DNA from: Planctomycetota bacterium
Lineage (GTDB): Bacteria > Planctomycetota > SZUA-567
Assembly: GCA_020861125.1 (NCBI GenBank)
Contig: JAJBSZ010000474.1
Span: forward strand, 1 to 8,211
Length of the DNA: 8,211 bases
Reading direction: 5' to 3'
Below, piece by piece: positions 6,359-8,211 of this stretch. The notes beneath the pieces were generated by a model. That model worked only from the letters and a program-made list of their open reading frames with translations, had not been told where the DNA came from and made no database searches. Both the position numbers and the translations under genes were made by a program. Each line of letters begins with the position of its first letter. The first letter of the stretch is position 1.

Positions 6359-6967
6359 TTATTCGTTCCAGGCGGCGTCGATGGCATCGGCGCCGATGGC
6401 GCCGTCGCGCAGGATATGGTATTCGTTGGCCAGGCAGTGTACCACCGTCGACGGCGTGCCGTCCACGATGGGGCCGGCGTCCACCACCAGGTCCACGGCG
6501 TCACCGAAAACATCCGCCGCGTCGGCGTCGGCCGGCGGTTTGGCGCCGGCCGAGTTGGCGCTGGCGGCGATGAGGGGGCGCTCCAGCCGGCGGCAGAGGG
6601 CGAGGACGAACTGCGAATCCGGAATGCGGATGCCCAGGGTGCCGTCGCTGTCGGTGCCGTCCGCGACCACCAGGGTCAACGGTCCCGGCCAGTAATTCCG
6701 CGCCAGTTTCAGGGCGCGGCTGGGAAACACGGCGCCCAGGTTTTTGGCCATTTGCAGGTCAGCGGCGAGAAACTGGAACGGTTTGCCGTTTTCGCGGCCT
6801 TTGAGGCGGCGGAGGGTGGCGAGGGCGTCGGCGTTGCCTGACACCACGCCGATGCCGTAGACCGTCTCGGTGGGAAAGATGATGACGCCGCCGGCTTCCA
6901 ATATCTGGGCCGCGGCGGTGATGGCTTTTTCCAAGGATGCGTTCGCATCCAGGCGTCGTTTGGCCAT
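6359..6967 (-). CDS. Threonylcarbamoyl-AMP synthase, YrdC/TsaC family
   Basis: This cytoplasmic enzyme of 202 residues is predicted to make L-threonylcarbamoyladenylate from threonine, bicarbonate and ATP, the first step of the t6A modification at position 37 of ANN-decoding tRNAs. Family motifs are clear: PTETVYGIG at 32-40, the KxR element Lys56/Arg58 with Lys62 in KGRENGKPF, YWPGPLT at 92-98, the SxN pair Ser136/Asn138 in ASANSAG, and GTPSTVV near the C-terminus. It is a single-domain form lacking the extra C-terminal domain of Sua5. AAAGGGA at 6975-6981 is seven bases before the chosen ATG. An ATG at 6985 overlaps the foldase stop as TGATG and would add six residues, a real alternative by translational coupling. 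It is last in a minus-strand operon, downstream of an exported isomerase with no obvious functional link. Confidence 0.92.
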   Translation of the reverse strand: MAKRRLDANASLEKAITAAAQILEAGGVIIFPTETVYGIGVVSGNADALATLRRLKGRENGKPFQFLAADLQMAKNLGAVFPSRALKLARNYWPGPLTLVVADGTDSDGTLGIRIPDSQFVLALCRRLERPLIAASANSAGAKPPADADAADVFGDAVDLVVDAGPIVDGTPSTVVHCLANEYHILRDGAIGADAIDAAWNE

Positions 6968-6984
6968 GGGAGAATCCCTTTCCA

Positions 6985-8118
6985 TCAGGGCTCGGCCAGG
7001 AGGGTGCCGTCGTCCGGAGCGCGCCGCAGATTCCCGCTCCTCACGGCCTCGTGCAGCAGCCGGCCCATGAAATCGCCGGCCCAATGGGCGAACTGCACGT
7101 CCTCATACCCGGCCAGCACGTCCTCCCTCACCGCATCGAATGACGGCACCGTGCGCTCGCGCCGATTCTCGACGCGGAGAATATGGTAGCCGATGCTGCT
7201 TTTGATCGGGGTGGTATTGGAACCGGTGCCGATGGAAAAGGCCGGCTCCTCCAACTCCCGGAGGAGTTCCCCCCGGCCTACCCAGCGGGAACGGTGACCG
7301 CCGGACCCGTAGGCGTCGGCGATGGCGGCAAAATCTTCCCCCGCCCGAAGCCGGGTGTGAGCCTCGTGGATGCGGCGTTCCGCCCGCTGCCAATCGCCGT
7401 CTTCCACCACCCCGTCCGCCGTTTCCGGTTCCGGAGCGATGAAGATCTGGGAGATCCGCACCTGTTCCGGCTGGACAAAGGCGGCCTGCTTTTCAGCGTA
7501 ATAGCGCCGGAGTTCCTCTTCGCTTGGCGGTAAGGTCAGGCGCATGATTTTCCGCAGTGCGAGTTCCGCCCACACCGCCCGCTCGCGATATTCATCCAAG
7601 CGCATGCCGGCGGCGGCCCGGGTAAGATCGTCGGGCCGGGAGAGATGGGGAAAAGAGGCCGCATAGCCGGCCAGGTGTTCCGCCAGACGGTCGGCGACTT
7701 CTTCCTCCGTTACCAGGAGGTCCCACCGCGCCAGCTCGTGTTCGATTATTTCCCGGCTGATGATCCATTCGAGGGTTTCCCGACCCCGGCGCGCCAGCAG
7801 TTCCCGGGTAATATCCTCCTCGGTGATGGTCCGGCCGTGCACCACCGCCAACACTGCCGTTGGGGCAGCGGCGGATTCGGTCGTTTCAGCTTCGGCTACG
7901 GTATCGGCGGGATCCGGCAGCGACAGGTCCGGGATGGGGGCGGAGGAGACGGTGGACTCCCGGAGGGCCGCCCGGCCGCCATTCGGGGGGAGCGCCACCC
8001 GGAACCGGGCCATGGGCACCGGTTGGGCGCCGCCGTCCGCCGCCGGCTCGCCCGCGGGGGCGGCGGCCAGGAGAAGGAGGGTCAGGAAAAGGAACGCCCG
8101 GCGCCGGAGTCGTGCCAT
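6985..8118 (-). CDS. Exported SurA/PpiC-like parvulin peptidyl-prolyl isomerase
   Basis: This 377-residue periplasmic or envelope-exported folding factor starts with a basic MARLRRR and a hydrophobic core to about residue 20, with probable signal cleavage near APA (20-22). Residues 23-87 are a low-complexity, Pro/Ala/Glu-rich linker. AVVHGRTITEEDI at 91-103 resembles the start of the SurA/PrsA N-terminal chaperone domain, which extends to about 200 and is rich in helices. The parvulin rotamase domain covers about 217-318 and ends with SIGYHILRVENR. The usual first active-site His of the HILV-type motif is Gln224 here (RISQIFIA), and the usual GGDLGW is GGHRSRWV at 273-280, so catalysis may be weak and a chaperone role more likely (inference). 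The second His, His312, is kept. The start lies two bases after an upstream stop. The only Shine-Dalgarno-like AAGGA is about 12 bases away, suggesting coupled translation. Confidence 0.88.
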   Translation of the reverse strand: MARLRRRAFLFLTLLLLAAAPAGEPAADGGAQPVPMARFRVALPPNGGRAALRESTVSSAPIPDLSLPDPADTVAEAETTESAAAPTAVLAVVHGRTITEEDITRELLARRGRETLEWIISREIIEHELARWDLLVTEEEVADRLAEHLAGYAASFPHLSRPDDLTRAAAGMRLDEYRERAVWAELALRKIMRLTLPPSEEELRRYYAEKQAAFVQPEQVRISQIFIAPEPETADGVVEDGDWQRAERRIHEAHTRLRAGEDFAAIADAYGSGGHRSRWVGRGELLRELEEPAFSIGTGSNTTPIKSSIGYHILRVENRRERTVPSFDAVREDVLAGYEDVQFAHWAGDFMGRLLHEAVRSGNLRRAPDDGTLLAEP

Positions 8119-8120
8119 AC

Positions 8121-8211
8121 CTATTTCTGGTCCTTGAGGGTTTTCCAGAAGGCTTCACCCGCCTTCATGAAGGTGTTCAGACTTTTGCCGGCCATGCCCA
8201 TGAGTTCGGAC
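8121..8211 (-). CDS. C-terminal fragment of an unidentified protein (cut by window edge)
   Basis: An open frame runs in from the window edge and ends with TAG at 8121-8123, leaving 29 codons. The visible tail reads SELMGMAGKSLNTFMKAGE and ends AFWKTLKDQK. It is short, Lys-rich and consistent with an amphipathic helix, with no recognisable motif. Its stop lies two bases before the foldase ATG, typical of operon partners on the minus strand. I do not recognise the family. The codon use and tight spacing make it more likely a real gene end than a chance opening. Confidence 0.6.
   Translation of the reverse strand, partial: SELMGMAGKSLNTFMKAGEAFWKTLKDQK

Overview
The window is GC-rich, densely coding bacterial DNA. 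It shows Gram-negative features: a sigma54-dependent activator, a tripartite tricarboxylate transporter (TTT) with a periplasmic binding protein, and an exported parvulin-type foldase. The combination fits Proteobacteria or Desulfobacterota (former Deltaproteobacteria), but no rRNA or lineage marker is present, so the taxonomic call is a low-confidence inference.

Positions 1-6287 (+ strand) look like one substrate-uptake locus. A PrpR-type sigma54 activator (75-1952) has an N-terminal PrpR_N sensor, a PAS domain, an AAA+ module with an intact GAFTGA loop, and a Fis-type helix-turn-helix. A 263-base regulatory gap (1953-2215) follows. It is visibly more AT-rich than its surroundings and carries a -24/-12 sigma54 promoter at 2098-2113, candidate activator sites about 50-140 bases upstream of the predicted transcription start, and a strong hairpin in the predicted mRNA leader. 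Next come tctB (2216-2659), tctA (2706-4223) and tctC (4220-5182), the small membrane subunit, large membrane subunit and periplasmic binding protein of a TTT system. tctA and tctC overlap by ATGA. An aldo/keto reductase (5295-6287) follows after a GC-rich hairpin. The simplest model is that the activator senses a small carboxylate, switches on tctBAC through sigma54, and the reductase processes the imported compound or a product of it. The substrate cannot be read from sequence.

Positions 6288-6358 are a short GC-rich gap between convergent transcription units. Positions 6359-8211 (- strand) are a separate housekeeping-type cluster. In transcription order it contains the C-terminal 29 codons of an unidentified protein (cut by the window edge), an exported SurA/PpiC-like peptidyl-prolyl isomerase, and a TsaC/YrdC-family threonylcarbamoyl-AMP synthase. 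These three are packed with 2-17 base gaps and are probably one operon.

No mobile element, CRISPR array, tRNA or rRNA is visible. The most notable points are the sigma54 wiring of the tct operon by a PrpR-type sensor without prp catabolic genes in view, a second sigma54-like motif in front of the regulator gene itself, the divergent ligand-loop motif in TctC, and the replacement of a usual parvulin active-site histidine in the foldase.
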